DNA of 64,000 nt, from NCBI GenBank assembly GCA_025766275.1, contig JAFKAC010000002.1, positions 2,852,001 through 2,916,000 on the forward strand. The letters run 5' to 3'. The notes under the pieces were generated by a model. The model was given only the letters and a program-made list of their open reading frames with translations, did not search any database and was not told the DNA's origin. Positions within the stretch are counted from its first letter, which is position 1. Every line of letters begins with the position of its first letter. This DNA comes from Lactarius indigo. Lineage: Eukaryota; Basidiomycota; Agaricomycetes; Russulales; Russulaceae. Below are positions 1 to 11,877 of this stretch, piece by piece. Made by a program: the position numbers and the translations under genes.

Positions 1-1451
1 CAGCTCTCGTTCGCGAGTCCCCCAAGCTTCGCTACATACTTGGACACGTGACGCATGCTCGTATGTCGGTACAAAATTGACTGCGCCTTCTGGACAGCGT
101 ATTGAGACCCGGATCAGGTACTATATCGAGTTAAGCGTCAGCTGGCCCGAAGAGACAGAAAGGGCCTCCCAACCCACAACCATCTCCAGCATATTGGTGA
201 CACTCCATGACTGCTCCTTTCCTGTTTCACCGAGAGTGAGATCAAAGTATGCGATGGCAAGACCTTCCTGAGAGGTGTCGGCTTCCGTCAGGCTCCCCTT
301 ACTGATGGTGGCCTCTCGTCCCCCTACGAATGGGCCACCTTTGGTCCATGCTATCATCCGCCTTACCAACTGGACCTCCACACCTTGAATAAGGAGCCTT
401 GCAAGAGCGGGGGCGTCTCTACTGTGAATAGTAAGTCTCAGAGGAACGCAATGCCCGGAAGAGTATGTGACACCAGACGGGAAGCACAGCTACTGTTTTG
501 TAAGCACGGCGATGGGCGTGGACCCAAGAGTCGGCGTAACTTGCCTGGACTGTCGGCGTTGCGGCCTTTGCCTTAGCCACAGGACAGGCATTGTCAGGCC
601 ACACAGGGGACAACGGAACGGTTTTATACGTGCTTATAGCGGAAGGTAAGTCAAAGGCCGAGTATCTTCTTGGGACCGGATGGGAGGGCCACGTCTTTGG
701 AAGATACATTACGGGAAAAAACCTTCTGAAGCGCGGAGTGAAAGGATGAAAGAGTGACACTGGGAAAATACTTACAGCTCGTGTCTGCGAAGCCCCTTGC
801 GAAAAACATCGACCTTCACACAGTACCGTATTTCGGCCGAAAACGCCGGCGACCATGTAGCGTAGGAGGGTGGGAGTGGGCTTGTATCGCCCTTCACAAA
901 CGATGGAAACGGGATGGAGAAAGGAAGCCATTCTTCCGTGGAAACAAATTCACCGCGTGGGGGACAAGAGAGGACGACATTGGACGAGACTATAGTGTGG
1001 TCGATGACTTCGGACAACATCCCTCTATTAGACGTAGTCACCTCGACTCTTCCAAGGAGCTAAAAAAAAAAAAAAAAGCACATTGGTTAGCCGTACTCCG
1101 TGCCGACACATCAGGTGAACCTTTCTCAACTGAGATCTCCAGGCGGTAGACATGCGTGCATTTTCCATGAAGCTTGATGGTGCCTTGTACGACGTCGTTG
1201 TGACCATAGACAGGTTGTTGAAGGCCCCATACGCGTCTTCCGAGGTTGACGCTGACCAGAGAACTCTCGTACAAGAAAGAGTCAGCAGAGGACGAGAGTA
1301 GGTCGACATTCCCGGCGGACCAGGGTGTTACAGAGGAGGCTTCAAGAACACGTTCTAAGCTCAATGCCTCTGGGGAATAGGGCGGGGAAGCTGGGCCAAA
1401 GTCTTGATCATCTACCCAAGATTCATCCGCGGGAGTTAACCTCCGGACCAT
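1..1451 (-). CDS. arrestin-like protein, C-terminus cut by window edge
   Basis: Encodes a fungal arrestin-fold (alpha-arrestin-like) protein. Family members are adaptors or scaffolds in trafficking and signalling, but no specific partner can be named here. The strand reads from about 1451 downward. The first block (about 1451-1126) contains the hallmark stretch RRVWGLQQPVYGHNDVVQGT, a beta-sandwich strand of the arrestin N domain. After an intron ending in a run of T (A on the plus strand near 1062) comes LPFSIPFPSF and PLPPSYATWSPAFSAEIRYCVKVDV, ending GLRRHE, which is very typical of basidiomycete arrestin-like proteins. Further exons carry YLPKTWPSHPVP (about 690), a block near 381-200 with AGREATISK-like sequence (GGREATISKGS), and YLIRVSIRCPEGAVNFVPTYE read up to base 1. 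The frame is still open there, so the C-terminus lies outside. The true start may be an exon upstream of 1451. Family call is firm; exon edges are approximate. Confidence 0.5.
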
Positions 1452-1963
1452 AGATGGGGAAATACTGAAACTTCGAGAGGCTTGGAATGAAATGATTGCT
1501 GTGAACAGCTTTGTGAGAACCGAAAGAGTCGTTTGTGAGGGTGAGTCAACGACGAGGACGAATCGTTGAAGTGCCTTACAGGCAACGTTCCAGTTTGAAT
1601 TTTAGCTCCTAAATACATAGGTGGGGTCAAGGCACCGGCACATACATACAGAGAGTCGAGTCACACTGTAAAGCGCCGTAATTTGCAACGAAAAGCCGAT
1701 GATTTAGATTTACAACAAATGTTGTTCACCGACTATTGGTCCCAGGAACGATCTTATCCGAACCAAATGGTTGGCGAACAATCTTAAGAAGGGCCGCACA
1801 GTGCTAAACACGCATAAACAATGCCTCGAAAGGTCCAGAATGTTCGCTAGTCTATTCCTGGCGAGTGGTGCTTATAAACCGCGAGTTCGGCCGGGGAGAC
1901 CGTGGCCGTAACCAAAAGTTGCAAAGGGCCCTTCCCTCGAACGTCAACAGATCGTCTTTACAC
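1452..1963. other. intergenic, divergent 5' region
   Basis: About 510 bases between the arrestin-like gene (-) and the hydroxyisobutyrate dehydrogenase gene (+). I see only short unsupported ORFs and no clear TATA box. It could hide a short first exon of the arrestin-like gene. Confidence 0.5.
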
Positions 1964-3164
1964 ATGCGGCCTACTTGTCGTATTCTTACTTACTCACGTG
2001 CCAAGAGCATAAGTTTTGTCGGCCTGGGTCGTATGGGCTCCGAAATGGCCTACAATTTATTCTCGAAAAGATTCACCGAAGCTAACGACTCTCGTTTCGT
2101 TGTTTGCGACGCGATACCGGCGGCAACAACTCAATTTGTTGATAACTTCCAGAAACTATTTCCTAAGGCCCATATAGCAATTGCCGCTACCCCCGAAGAG
2201 TGAGTCTGCTCTGTTAATTGTGCCCCAAATTAAAAGAATAGCACAGGGCCACGTTGGCATCCGAAACGATCGTCACCATGCTTCCGTCTTCGCCGCATGT
2301 ACGCCAGGTCTATCTGAATTCAAGCGGTATTATTCCAACACTTCGTTCACTATCGCGAGCAGACGCCTCGAGTACTATTTGCATTGATTCTACTACTCTC
2401 GATGTGCAAGTGGGCCGGGATGTCGCTGCCGAAGCGCACACCGCAGGTGCAGCAATGTTGGATGCCCCCGTATCTGGCGGTATGAATTTCTATTCGCGTA
2501 CAACCGCCGCAATCCCAAGTGAACACCTGGATAGGTGTCGCCGGAGCTAAAGCAGGAACGTTGTCTTTCCTCATTGGGGGCAGCGAGCAGGCATTCAGCC
2601 GCGCCTCGCCGATGCTAGCACTCATGGGTCAACGCATAATCCATTGCGGACCTTCAGGATCCGGGCTCGCTGCCAAGATATGCAACAATCTCGTGCTTGG
2701 CGTAGAGCAAATAGTGGTGGCTGAGGCTATGTTGTTGGGCCAACGATTAGGGTTAGATCCCGTAGTGTTGGCCAGTGTCATCAATAGCTCCACAGGGGGC
2801 TGCTGGTCATCCTCCGTGAACAACCCCGTGCCAGGAGCATTGCCAGAAAAGTCACCACCTTGCGAGCGTGACTTTGACGATGGCTTTGCCACGGCATTGA
2901 TGATCAAGGTCTGTAATATCTTGATTCAGATCTCTACGAACCAGTTTATTCAAGGACAGCGCTCTTATTTTGCGGGGGTTGGGACAGGACTTGGGGCTGG
3001 CAACAGAAGTCTCAAAATCGTCAGGTTCTCCAGTGCCACTAGGAGAAGCAGCAGAAAGTATTTATGCGGATGCAGTGAAGCAATATCCCGAGCTCTCAAA
3101 GAAAGACTTTTCGTCGGTATACCGATATCTAGAAGGAGTTAAGAAAAAGGGAGGCAAAGAGTGA
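1964..3164 (+). CDS. 3-hydroxyisobutyrate dehydrogenase, probably mitochondrial
   Basis: NAD-dependent oxidation of 3-hydroxyisobutyrate to methylmalonate semialdehyde in valine breakdown. Four exons fit cleanly: 1964-2199, 2247-2479, 2535-2908 and 2988-3164, giving 339 residues, normal for the family. The N-terminus is basic and Ser/Thr-containing, as in a mitochondrial presequence. It is followed by the dinucleotide-binding motif FVGLGRMG, the substrate-binding signature DAPVSGG, and GPSGSGLAAKICNN, which carries the catalytic lysine. The downstream segment ALMIKDLGLA is restored across intron 3 and matches the family's LMxKDLxLA. The C-terminus ends in a lysine-rich tail just before the stop. 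An in-frame ATG 99 bases upstream is possible, but 1964 places the presequence sensibly. The reading frame shows no disruption. Confidence 0.5.
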
Positions 3165-3470
3165 TTTGTGAGGGACGGACTAGGATATATGCGGCGGAAG
3201 AGAACGGGAGCAGTCTCATCCAGTAAATTAATAACAATACCAACGAACCAATCAAGTAACCAACTTGTTCCTCTCTCTCTCGTCCTCTCGTACTTTCGTT
3301 CTCCCTTCGCTCGCATTCACTCACACTCTCCCTCACGTTTTAATTTTATTTCTCCGTTTTTCTTCCCTTGTGGAGAGACACCGCATATAAGCTTCGCACC
3401 CCTTCTCCTACCCACTCACCCTACTCACCCCATACCACCTACCACGTATCCTCCTGCTGATCCACTCGCG
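3165..3470. promoter_or_regulatory. pyrimidine-rich promoter of the epimerase-like gene
   Basis: About 300 bases dominated by C/T runs (3270-3470), with CATATAAGC near 3383 as a TATA-like element. CT-rich tracts before the start codon are common in highly expressed fungal genes. There are no coding signals. Confidence 0.5.
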
Positions 3471-5287
3471 ATGTCCCAAAAGCCCAACGCCATCATATTC
3501 GGTTGGTCCCCCGCCATCTCCCTTTCCCTATGACCACGCCCTTGTCGCTGCTTCGGCTGAGACATCGTTTCTCCCTCTTTTCCTAGGTGGTCTCAACACT
3601 TGTACTCGTGCACTGGCGGGTTTTCTCGTGCCTCTAGAGGGAGAAGCCCTTGTCTCGGTTGGTATCCGATTTCGATCGCTTGCCCCTTATACTGTCATCT
3701 CATCGTGTATTATAGAATTTGCGAATCGTCGATAAATATTCTGTCATACCTCCTACAACGTGCGAGCTTCTATCTTGACCTTGATTCCCCCCGGCTCCAT
3801 ACCATCGAATGAACAGATATCTCGGATCAGAGTTTCCTCAAATTCTAGCGAAGGCCAACGTCGAATATCAGCAGGCAAATTTAACCGTTCCGGGTTTGTT
3901 TACCCCCGCTAATTTTCTTTTTGTGGGGAACTCACTTTCACCACCAGCGATTGTTTCATCCACCTTTGATCCGCCACCCGAACAGGAACTCTATTCGATT
4001 ATATTTGACCTGACTGGTGATGTAGCTTACGACCGTCCTGAGAAGGTGAGTTATATTCTCCTCACCTCACGTATGTAATCCTCACATACTCAGGTCCAAA
4101 TCAAACACACGTGTAATATTGCACGTTTGATCGGAGAAGAGGCCGCTCGCCGCAATGTGAAGGCATATGTGCGATTGCAGCAACCCTGGTATGAATCGTC
4201 CGACAAAGGTTCGCACGGTGAGCCGGAAGATGTCAAGCCCTATGGTGTCATTGGAACGTGGTGGCACGAGTCTCTCCGAATCTTGGGTGCTATCGAAGGG
4301 TGTGTCCACCACCCATCTAGTGTTGTCGCTCATTCTAACTCGGTATCAGCCTCAACCTTGTTGTCGTCCGTATCGGCCTCATCTATGGGCCTTACATTGA
4401 TTTTGGCATTAGTAGGTGTATCTCCGTTCTAATGATCTCCATGGCTCACATGGTGTGAAGTGTCAAACGTGTTAACCGTGGCAGCCGTGTATGGTTACAT
4501 GAAGAAGCCTATGAAGTCGCTGTAAGCTTTTGCAGCTAGCCTAAATCACGTGTCTTGATTATTATTCCTCGACAGATGGGGCCCTGGTCACAATGCGATG
4601 AATACCATCCATTCTGAGGACGTGGCGGGCGGCCTGTGGAGTGCCGCTGAATGGATGTCTCGTGTTGGTCGTTCTGAGGCGATAGGCGTAGCTGGAGAAG
4701 TGATTCATTGGAGGAATGATAAGAGTAAGGTAACAGAAGTAGCAGGCATGCCCCCACCAGACAAGACGATCGTCGTGCCCTTATTCAACCTCGTGAGTTA
4801 ATGGCTCTCTCATCAATGATTTGAGTTGAAAGAAACTGATTTCATTAGACTGATGACAACGGGACTACACTTGATAAGGCTGGAAAGACCATGACTGGAA
4901 TCTTTGGCACCACCTTCGAATATCACAATTTTGTCACCAGTGCAATGATCAGGGTGCGTCTGCGTGGTTTCGTGCTACGTGCTTTGGTTAATTTGACATC
5001 ACTGCGCTTAGTTCCGTCTTGAAGATGTTGTCGAAGATATCAATGAGTCACACGTCGGCGCATGGGCAGAAATGCTTACCCAGTCCGATCCTCCGGTAAC
5101 CAAGACGCCTCTGAGCGCATACATGGACACGTTTTCACTCTCGAAGCATACCGTCGCCTTCTCCAACAAGAAAATACAGCGCATTCTCGGTTACCAGTTG
5201 AAGCGACCGAACATGACATCTGATGTCCTTTACGAAATCGTCGATAAGTGGAAGATCGAAGGTAGCTGGCCAAGCATCAAGAGCTAG
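3471..5287 (+). CDS. NAD-dependent epimerase/dehydratase-like protein
   Basis: Member of the extended short-chain dehydrogenase (NAD-epimerase-like) group found widely in agaricomycetes; its substrate is unknown. It starts MSQKPNAIIFGG, a Rossmann nucleotide-binding strand interrupted after the first G by an intron. Later exons give ALAGFLVPLEGEAL, LRIVDKYSVIPPTT, then SEFPQILAKANVEYQQANLT. The middle holds FDLTGDVAYDRPEKVQ, IARLIGEEAARRNVKAYVRL, RIGLIYGPYIDFGI and LTVAAVYGYMKKPMKSLWGP. After that comes MNTIHSEDVAGGLWSAAEWM, the segment expected after the substrate-binding domain. At least seven short introns are needed and all joins preserve frame. The C-terminus YEIVDKWKIEGSWPSIKS ends at 5287. 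The promoter lies in the CT-rich stretch upstream. Family confidence is high; function is not assigned. Confidence 0.5.
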
Positions 5288-5867
5288 AAGATGGATATTT
5301 TAGACGACGTGCGATACGAGTATTTCTCACGATTTTGCCCATGATTAGGTTGCTCGTCTTGTCTTACCGAGAAGAGCACAGGACCTTACATCTCTTTGCA
5401 TTTGGTCTGTACGGCGACAGTGTGTTTCCCTGCGGTGACCGTCCGGCCTCCGTTTATTACCACCTCGATGATACTTAGTGTACGCAACATTTAATGAACC
5501 ATTTACTTTGACTGTCTCTGTCACGCGCGGTAAGGCGCCTCGTTCGGAGATTCGATGGGAGTTCGGATGTCCGAGGCAATTGCCGACAACAAGACGGCGG
5601 AGCGGATGATCCACAAGACGAGAGGGGAACCATTCGGGGATCGGTGTCCGTGAAGCCAAAGAGATGTATACGAGAAGCTGCTGTAGTCAAATACAGTAGT
5701 TCTACAGGTTACAACGAAGTCGTTAAGTACTACAACAGTCGAGTTATTCAGTCAACGAGCCAGACACCTCCGAGTCTTACAGAACGTCGAGTCAACAGGT
5801 TGCGGAAGCGCGAGAGAAACGAAAGACGAGAAGAAGACGGGTCATAACGAGTCAGTAGGAATCGTCT
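5288..5867. other. convergent 3' intergenic region
   Basis: About 580 bases between the 3' ends of the epimerase-like gene (+) and the dioxygenase gene (-). Short ORFs on both strands resemble nothing I know. Nothing else is supported. Confidence 0.5.
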
Positions 5868-7057
5868 TCATACACCGAATGCAACCGTCTGACATCCATA
5901 CAGTCCAGATAGTACGTGTACCCCTCCATCTTCGCCAGCACCTGCGGCCACGTAGATGGGCACAAGATGCTCTTCCCGTGGGTGTGCTAATTGAAAATAT
6001 TCGTGTCGGGTGAGCGCGACAAGCGCAGTCCTCCTTGCGTCGGGCTTCGAGCGGGACTAAGTACGGAAACGTACGATCGGCAGTTCTGAAGAACCACTCA
6101 CATCGGAGACAGAGATGGCGGAAGCCACGGCGTCGTCGAACCGACGAAAGGGTAGGCTGGCAGTTTCGGGGGCAAAGCTCGTCCAATCACGCACATTGTG
6201 AGTAGTCAAACCGCCGGATAAAATTAAGATGCCTTCTTCCCTGTGGTGCTCGATTCAGTCGCGGCCAAAGATCGGACAATCATGCACTATGTACCGGAGG
6301 CTTGTGATAGCCTTTCCAAGTGCCCAATTGCCCTCTGGACTCAATGATCCATCGATGGAGGCTTGCACGATGGGCACGCTGCGGAAGTCTTCGCCAAACA
6401 TGAGACGGAATGGAACGAAGATACCGTGGTCAAAGCCGGAACCCTGGAAACCTCGTCCGTCTAGACCACGGACTTCATCCTTTGTCGACAAACGTGCGCG
6501 GATACCGGCCTATAGAAAAAAGAAATGGGCGTGAGAGGGCGCCAACGGTGAGGTTGTGGGAGCGCAGCTAGCAATACATCTTGGAACAGCTGAACGACGC
6601 GTTTGGAAAGCGTCGCGTCACCGCGCGAACTGAACTTGAGTCTGTAGACCTCTGGATCAAAGTCGTAGTAACCCATGAATAGAGGATTTTCGTCCCCATA
6701 GTCGGTAACTTTTCACCATTAGATGTAGGTGTTAGTGGACATCAAAGGGGAGAAGGACGTACCGAGTTGCTCCCCTTCCGCCTCCCAGTGTGCACTAAAT
6801 ACCAGGATGCCCTTTGGTTGGTACTTGGCAAGTAAAGCAGGTCCGAAATCACGTAGGAAGTTGGCAAGGGGACTCTCTAGACCAGCTTGCTCGATCACGG
6901 AACGCCACTGAGGGTCTCGAGCAGGGACATTTCTAGAGATGGCGAGGACAGGAGAGCCGTGTCCGAAAAAGAAGGACGGTATAGAATCAGGAGAGCCGGG
7001 GAGCGTGGCAAGACGATCTTGCCAGGCAGAGCGAGTGAGTGGGAGATCTAAAGTCAT
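5868..7057 (-). CDS. DODA-type extradiol aromatic ring-opening dioxygenase (LigB superfamily)
   Basis: Class III extradiol ring-cleaving dioxygenase of the LigB/DODA type, a non-heme iron (or zinc) enzyme acting on catechol-like substrates such as DOPA; the substrate here is unknown. It begins at 7057 with MTLDLPLT and soon shows SIPSFFFGHGSPVLA, the first metal-ligand His region. Then come LVFSAHWEAEGEQL (second His), VTDYGDENPLFMGYYDFDPE, GSGFDHGIFVPFRLMF (third His) and PIVQASIDGSLSP. The last exons give GILILSGGLTTHNVRDW and HLVPIYVAAGAGEDG, with the stop at 5868. About five exons are joined by short introns, one with a GTATTG donor near 6580. All family landmarks are present in order and in frame, so the enzyme looks functional. 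There is no signal peptide, so it is probably cytosolic. Confidence 0.5.
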
Positions 7058-8513
7058 GGCGTCGTATGACTCAGATTACAGCAGTTTTCCCAAGGATAGA
7101 GATGCTACCGTTGTTACTGCAGCCCACTTTGCGACACTTTTATAGATACACGGGTAGCTCTACATCAGCATCAGCAAAAAAAGGATAAGACTTCGGCGCT
7201 TGTAGGTATACCAAATTGTTTGCATGGATTATAACCTTAATATATAGTTCATTGGAACATGTGCTGGTGAACAATTGAAGAGTGAGGGATTTAGAAAGAC
7301 GCCAAACGGAAGGGGGTGCACAACCATCGCAAATTTCGCGTGGAAATTATGACGCGAAATGACTAATCTCAGCCATTTGTCACGATCCCAATTGGTCTAC
7401 GGTCACAATATCTGTGTTGTTATATTGGTTTTGCTGCCGTTACGTTTGTTGGAACGCAACCGTAATGTCAACGGAATGTGGTTGTAGTATTTCCGAGTCC
7501 GCATTCGTATCCAAATATCTGTTACCCTCTCTACAAACTACCTCATGAACTACCTCTGGCTCCATGTTCTCCTTGATTTCGGTGTGATGCACGGCTACTG
7601 GATCTCCAAATTGAGTAAACTCCCTATCTTGCTAGTCCTCCGAGGCACTAGAGTTAAGTTTCAGGATACTAATAAGTTTGGAATGGGGTCCAAGACGGAC
7701 TCGGAGTCACGGATTGGCTTGCAGAACGGAGCGATGTTACGCGTCCCGCATTCTACGTCCCACTTGTCACAATGGGGTCCATGACTTTTTTGCCCAGTCC
7801 GCACTATTGAGTTTCAATTTCCCGAGTCACGGACCATGCCTACCCCAACTACCTGAATGTTGACTAGCACCACCGCCCATAATCATGAGCTCTGTCACCT
7901 GTGTTGCCACTGGCGCCCATGTTCATCGACAAGCGCAGCGAAACTGAGTTTTTGTTTCCGAGTACTGTAGACCCTGATGTTCACACTTACTCCCTCAGTT
8001 GCGACCGGGTGATGCGATGTGGTCTAATCTGTGGCATCAAAAGGTCTGCCGCTTTGTCTGACGTGTCCACCCTCACCGGCATCACCCATTGCTTCCTACC
8101 GATACAGAGGGACGATCCCAATCCTGTTCACAGGCACACAACCCACCACACCTTACCCTGGCCCCCACATTTGCCTCTATCTGCCACTGCTGACGATGAG
8201 CCGGGTTTCGACTCATTGAATGAATATAAATTCATTTTTCCCTTCTTTCTTTTCTCACTGTGCCGCTTCATGTCTGTCTGTGTGTACCATTACAACCACA
8301 TTATGATGTTGTCAGAATATACGAGTCAGACTGGCGTACACCGAATACCGACAATACATGTACAGTGTTATAACGAAATGAAAAGACTGGCAAAAGCAGA
8401 TAACTATTCTGTAACCCCAATTCTGCAAGATAACCTAAATTCTGGAGAATTTTCCCTCAAGTTAATTATGAACCCCCCCTGTGTATTCAAAATGGAAAGT
8501 ATCTCTCGATCTC
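7058..8513. other. long intergenic region without supported genes
   Basis: About 1.45 kb between the divergent dioxygenase (-) and Tfb3 (+) genes. It is fairly AT-rich near 7200-7450, with the short words CGAGTC and GGTCC recurring around 7490-7830. An open frame at 7901-8635 (+) overlaps the real Tfb3 first exon in another frame and has low-complexity, non-protein-like composition, so I do not call it a gene. Confidence 0.5.
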
Positions 8514-9878
8514 ATGTCCAACAGGTCCAATGGTGGGAGCTGGCTTCGAGGGACCGCCATTCGAAAAGGCACGGCTACACCGACGACACGCTCTCATACA
8601 CCTCAATCTCAGTCGAATACATCGATAGTCTTTAGCGGCGGTGTCAAGGATGCCTCTGGCAGGACATCGGAGTATTTCGTCCGTGTCCATTTCCCCCACT
8701 TTCCGTCATGTCGACTGACTGTGAATTAGGCTATGGACGACCAGTGTCCCGTATGCAAATCGGACAGATACTTGAATCCAAAACTACGGCTGCTCGTCAG
8801 CTCTTGTTACCACAAGATGTGCGCCACGCTTTCTTCGTTTACACCGTTTCTTCTTCTTCACGTTCGCATTAAGGTGTGAATCTTGTATAGATCGCTTGTA
8901 CACCTTAGGACCAGCACCGTGTCCCATCTGCGGGAAAACTCTCAAGAAGATGACCTTCATCCCTCAGACGTTCGAGGACCTTGTCGTGGAAAAGGAGGTC
9001 GCTGTCAGAAGAAAGCTTGCGAAAGAGTCCGTAGCGGGTCGATCTCTTTCACGTATTGTACTCATGGTGTTCAGGTTTAACAAGCGGAGAGAGGACTTCC
9101 CAGATCTTCGTTCCTACAACGATTATTTGCAGGAAGTGGAGGACATCAGTAAGCGCCCAGCCTTCCGCAGTTCATCTCATAGCCTGTGAACATCCCACAT
9201 TGCAGCCTTTAACCTCATCAACGATATCGATATCTCCGAAACCCAAGCGCGCATCGCCGCGTATCGGAAGGAGAACGCAGGCCCTCATTGAGCTCAACCA
9301 ACAACGCGAGGAGGCATACGCCCATGCCCTGAAGGAGCAAGAAGATGCGGAGCGCCGCGAAAGACAGCTGAGGGCAGAAGGGATACGCCGCGCAGAGGAG
9401 GAAGAGCGTGAGGCGCGCGAAGGCGAGCGCCGCGCCCTCATCGACAACTTAGAGCACAGCGACGCCGACGCCACGCGGCTCGTCGCCCAGGCCCGCGCTG
9501 AGGCGCTTAAGCGCGCAGCCTGCACGCACCGCCGCGGCGCAACAGGCCGTGCAGCAGAGCTCGGCGAATCTGCTGCGCTCGCGCGCGGCGCAGAGCGCCG
9601 TCGTCCCCGATCAACCCCACGTCCCGCTTCAAGACACCTATGACGCGTACGAGGACTTGTACTCGCTTCGGAGTTCGTACTTCGACCCCGCCAGCGACGC
9701 CGTGAGGCGAGACAAGGAGGGTATTATGCGTGCGGGCGGGTATCGCCTCGAGGAGGCCTGGGCACGCGCTATCCGAAGTGCAGTGGCGGGTCTGGACCTT
9801 CTATCTTACTCTTCCCTGGGAACTAGCACTGAGGGACTTGATGCAGACATTGTGATGGCGCCGACATCGTCCGATTAA
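8514..9878 (+). CDS. TFB3: TFIIH/CAK assembly factor Tfb3 (MAT1), frame disrupted twice
   Basis: Homologue of MAT1/Tfb3, the RING-finger subunit that bridges the CDK-activating kinase and core TFIIH in transcription initiation and nucleotide excision repair. Exon 1 begins MSNRSNGGSWLRGTA. Across a GTCCGT-donor intron the RING follows, as CPVCKSDRYLNPKL then CYHKMCESCIDRLYTLGP then CPICGKTL. Next is the MAT1 helical region EFNKRREDFPDLRSYNDYLQ and FNLINDIDISETQARIAAYR. A long Glu/Arg-rich coiled coil follows, and the C-terminus holds DTYDAYEDLYSLRSSYFDP and GGYRLEEAWARAIRSA. Oddity: from 9208 the frame must shift by +1 near 9279 and again near 9517 to stay on the conserved protein. Each shift behaves as one extra A inside CAG. 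As written, the protein would stop soon after 9279. For an essential gene this suggests sequence error or a dead allele. Confidence 0.5.
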
Positions 9879-10491
9879 ACCGTGGCCTGCAATATTGTAC
9901 TCCACAATGCAATATTCTATGCACTGCATAATAAAATATAGGGTGGTAGTGAAGACGAAAAAGTCCTAAATATGGCACCAACAAAGCAACACCGATGGCG
10001 CCTGATTACGAGGTGTATTACTGCCCCACTGACGGACAGTAACAGCTAGTTAGCAGACGTGTTCACTTATCACCTCCCGTCTCGCTTGTTTATCCGATTC
10101 GGTCAGCGGATCCTCCATGAGAAACCACAGCACCTGATACTTGTCCCTTTTCCTACCTTGATGTGAGAGTGCTGCACTTCATGTTGTGAACCACGCAAGA
10201 CTCACGCAAGTTTCTTCTCGTCGACCCGAAACAACTTCAAAGTTTTCTTTGTATCCAATACCTTTCCCTTTTCGCCTGTTTTCACACACCCCTTGTCGAC
10301 TTTTGTTCGGCTGTCGTGGCATTGAGGCTCAGCTTTCGTCGATGCACCTTCCTCAGGTTCCGAGTCTTCGATGACAATGACGTTGTCATCTCTAAGAGGA
10401 CTGGAACGCGGTCGCTTCGCAGAACCGTCACTGTGTCGGTGCCCACTTGGGGTGGCGGCATGCCGTTTTTTGTGGGACCGGAAAGACTCTT
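9879..10491. other. convergent 3' intergenic region
   Basis: About 610 bases between the Tfb3 (+) and C78 peptidase (-) stop codons. AATAAAATA near 9931 could serve as a polyadenylation signal for Tfb3. I see no supported gene. Confidence 0.5.
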
Positions 10492-11645
10492 TCAGGTGAC
10501 CTGCACGACATGTTGCGCTGTGCTGTGTTTGCTCTCATTGGGTCGAACATCTCGCTTTCTGGATAAGTTGTAGGACAAGAGGGCCGTGTCACGCAGCTGT
10601 GTCATGCGGCTATTGCAGATTAGCAGCCAGCCAAGCATCCAAGTAAAAGGCTTACACTGAAGGATCGAATGCGAGCAAATTGGTGGCGCCATCTCCCGTT
10701 ATTTCGTACCCAACTGATAGTGCGCGAGTGGCCTTGGTACTGGAGAATGAGTGGCATGCGGTCCGTTACTACCACGGGGGTAGCCCCTCTCCACCACTCT
10801 TGCGGGGAGGCCTGGTGGTCTCGAGAGTTGGCATCGAAATACCGCCTGATCCAGTCGAGCAATGGGCCAACTTCTGCAGGAACCAGTGTTCAGCCGCCCA
10901 AACAGTCATATATCCTGCAACTTACTGCGATGAGCGGTATCGAAATCTGCAAGTTGACATCTGGTGGAGGCACAGTAAGAGGGGTGCCTCCACCTTGTTT
11001 TAAGAGATGACATACGGGATCCCTCTGTAGGTGAATGCCACATATAATTCTTGCACACGCGGAGGTCAGTCAAACAATAGAATGGTTTAAGCACAACCGT
11101 ACCGGCGGTCCCGATCCACTTCTTGTGGCCGACAAGTTTCCCCTTGAGCCCTTCTGCACCTTCCGGGTCAAACCCTTGGGGTGATAGTGTGCAGTGCGTT
11201 ACAATGCGGATGGCTGAATGTGCCTACCATGTCTCCAGGCTTCTTCGATTAGAACCTTCAAACTGTTGACGCTAGGCGGCGTCTGGGCATTCAATAGTGA
11301 GGAATACGCGGCTTGTGTGGGCTGGTCCATCAAAGCGGCGCATAGCATCATAAAGTTCCTATAACTGGAAACTCATGAAGACACCCATATCTCAGTGGGT
11401 AGGAATACAAACCCACATCCCCAACCGATATCCCAAATCTCGTGATAGATGTGAACTGCCCTCTCGTAGCCGAGAACAGCACGGCGAGTCGCGCCTTTTT
11501 GCACAGAGTCCAAGAGAGTTTTTCTCAAGAGTGGTATGAGGCCTGAAGATAGGGTGAGTATTCATTCTCGGTAGGTCGAGGGAACATGAACCAGGGGTGT
11601 GATTAGGGGGAGGTTCACTGTCTAAGGAGTGGTACCAGAAACGAT
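10492..11645 (-). CDS. C78-family cysteine peptidase (UFSP/ZUP1-like), 5' end unresolved
   Basis: Papain-fold peptidase of family C78. Relatives process UFM1 or, in the ZUP1 branch, cleave K63-linked ubiquitin chains; which activity applies here is unknown. The first supported exon (from 11645) gives HSLDSEPPPNHTPG, then LIPLLRKTLLDSVQKGATRR and VHIYHEIWDIGWGCG. Across an intron this is completed to the catalytic-cysteine motif GWGCGYRN, followed by FMMLCAALMDQPTQAAYSSL and SLKVLIEEAWRHG. Then come GLKGKLVGHKKWIGTA, ADFDTAHRSKL, LLDWIRRYFD and VVTDRMPLILQYQGHSRT, carrying the Asp and His expected at the active site. One extra base at 10715 (CTG on the plus strand) breaks the frame between HSRTI and VGYEITGDGATNLLAFDP. 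No N-terminal zinc finger was found before the divergent proteasome gene, so the start is uncertain; an ATG at 11752 is one candidate. Confidence 0.5.
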
Positions 11646-11877
11646 CTTTAGTAGAAGAACCATTGTCAGAAGCAGGAAGAGCTGTTTTTATTCAGCGAAA
11701 AGAGCTGAATGAGAACAGATGGACGCGTACCAGGCAGTGTGTGAGGCAACATGATTGACCTTGCCGCACCCATGCCGATCTCAGGACGCGTTTCGGCTTA
11801 CTCCGGATTATCTAACAAGCGGGCCTACGCGTCTCCCATCTCTCGCGTTCTCTCAGCCCACTCAACATCTAAACGAT

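Noticed and set aside
1062..1078. poly-A run
   Set aside because: It is the polypyrimidine tract of an arrestin-gene intron on the minus strand, not a retroposon tail.
7901..8635. 244-codon plus-strand frame in the dioxygenase-TFB3 gap
   Set aside because: It overlaps the true first exon of TFB3 in another frame, and its composition (His/Pro/Thr-rich, then Phe/Leu/Cys-rich) resembles no protein family.
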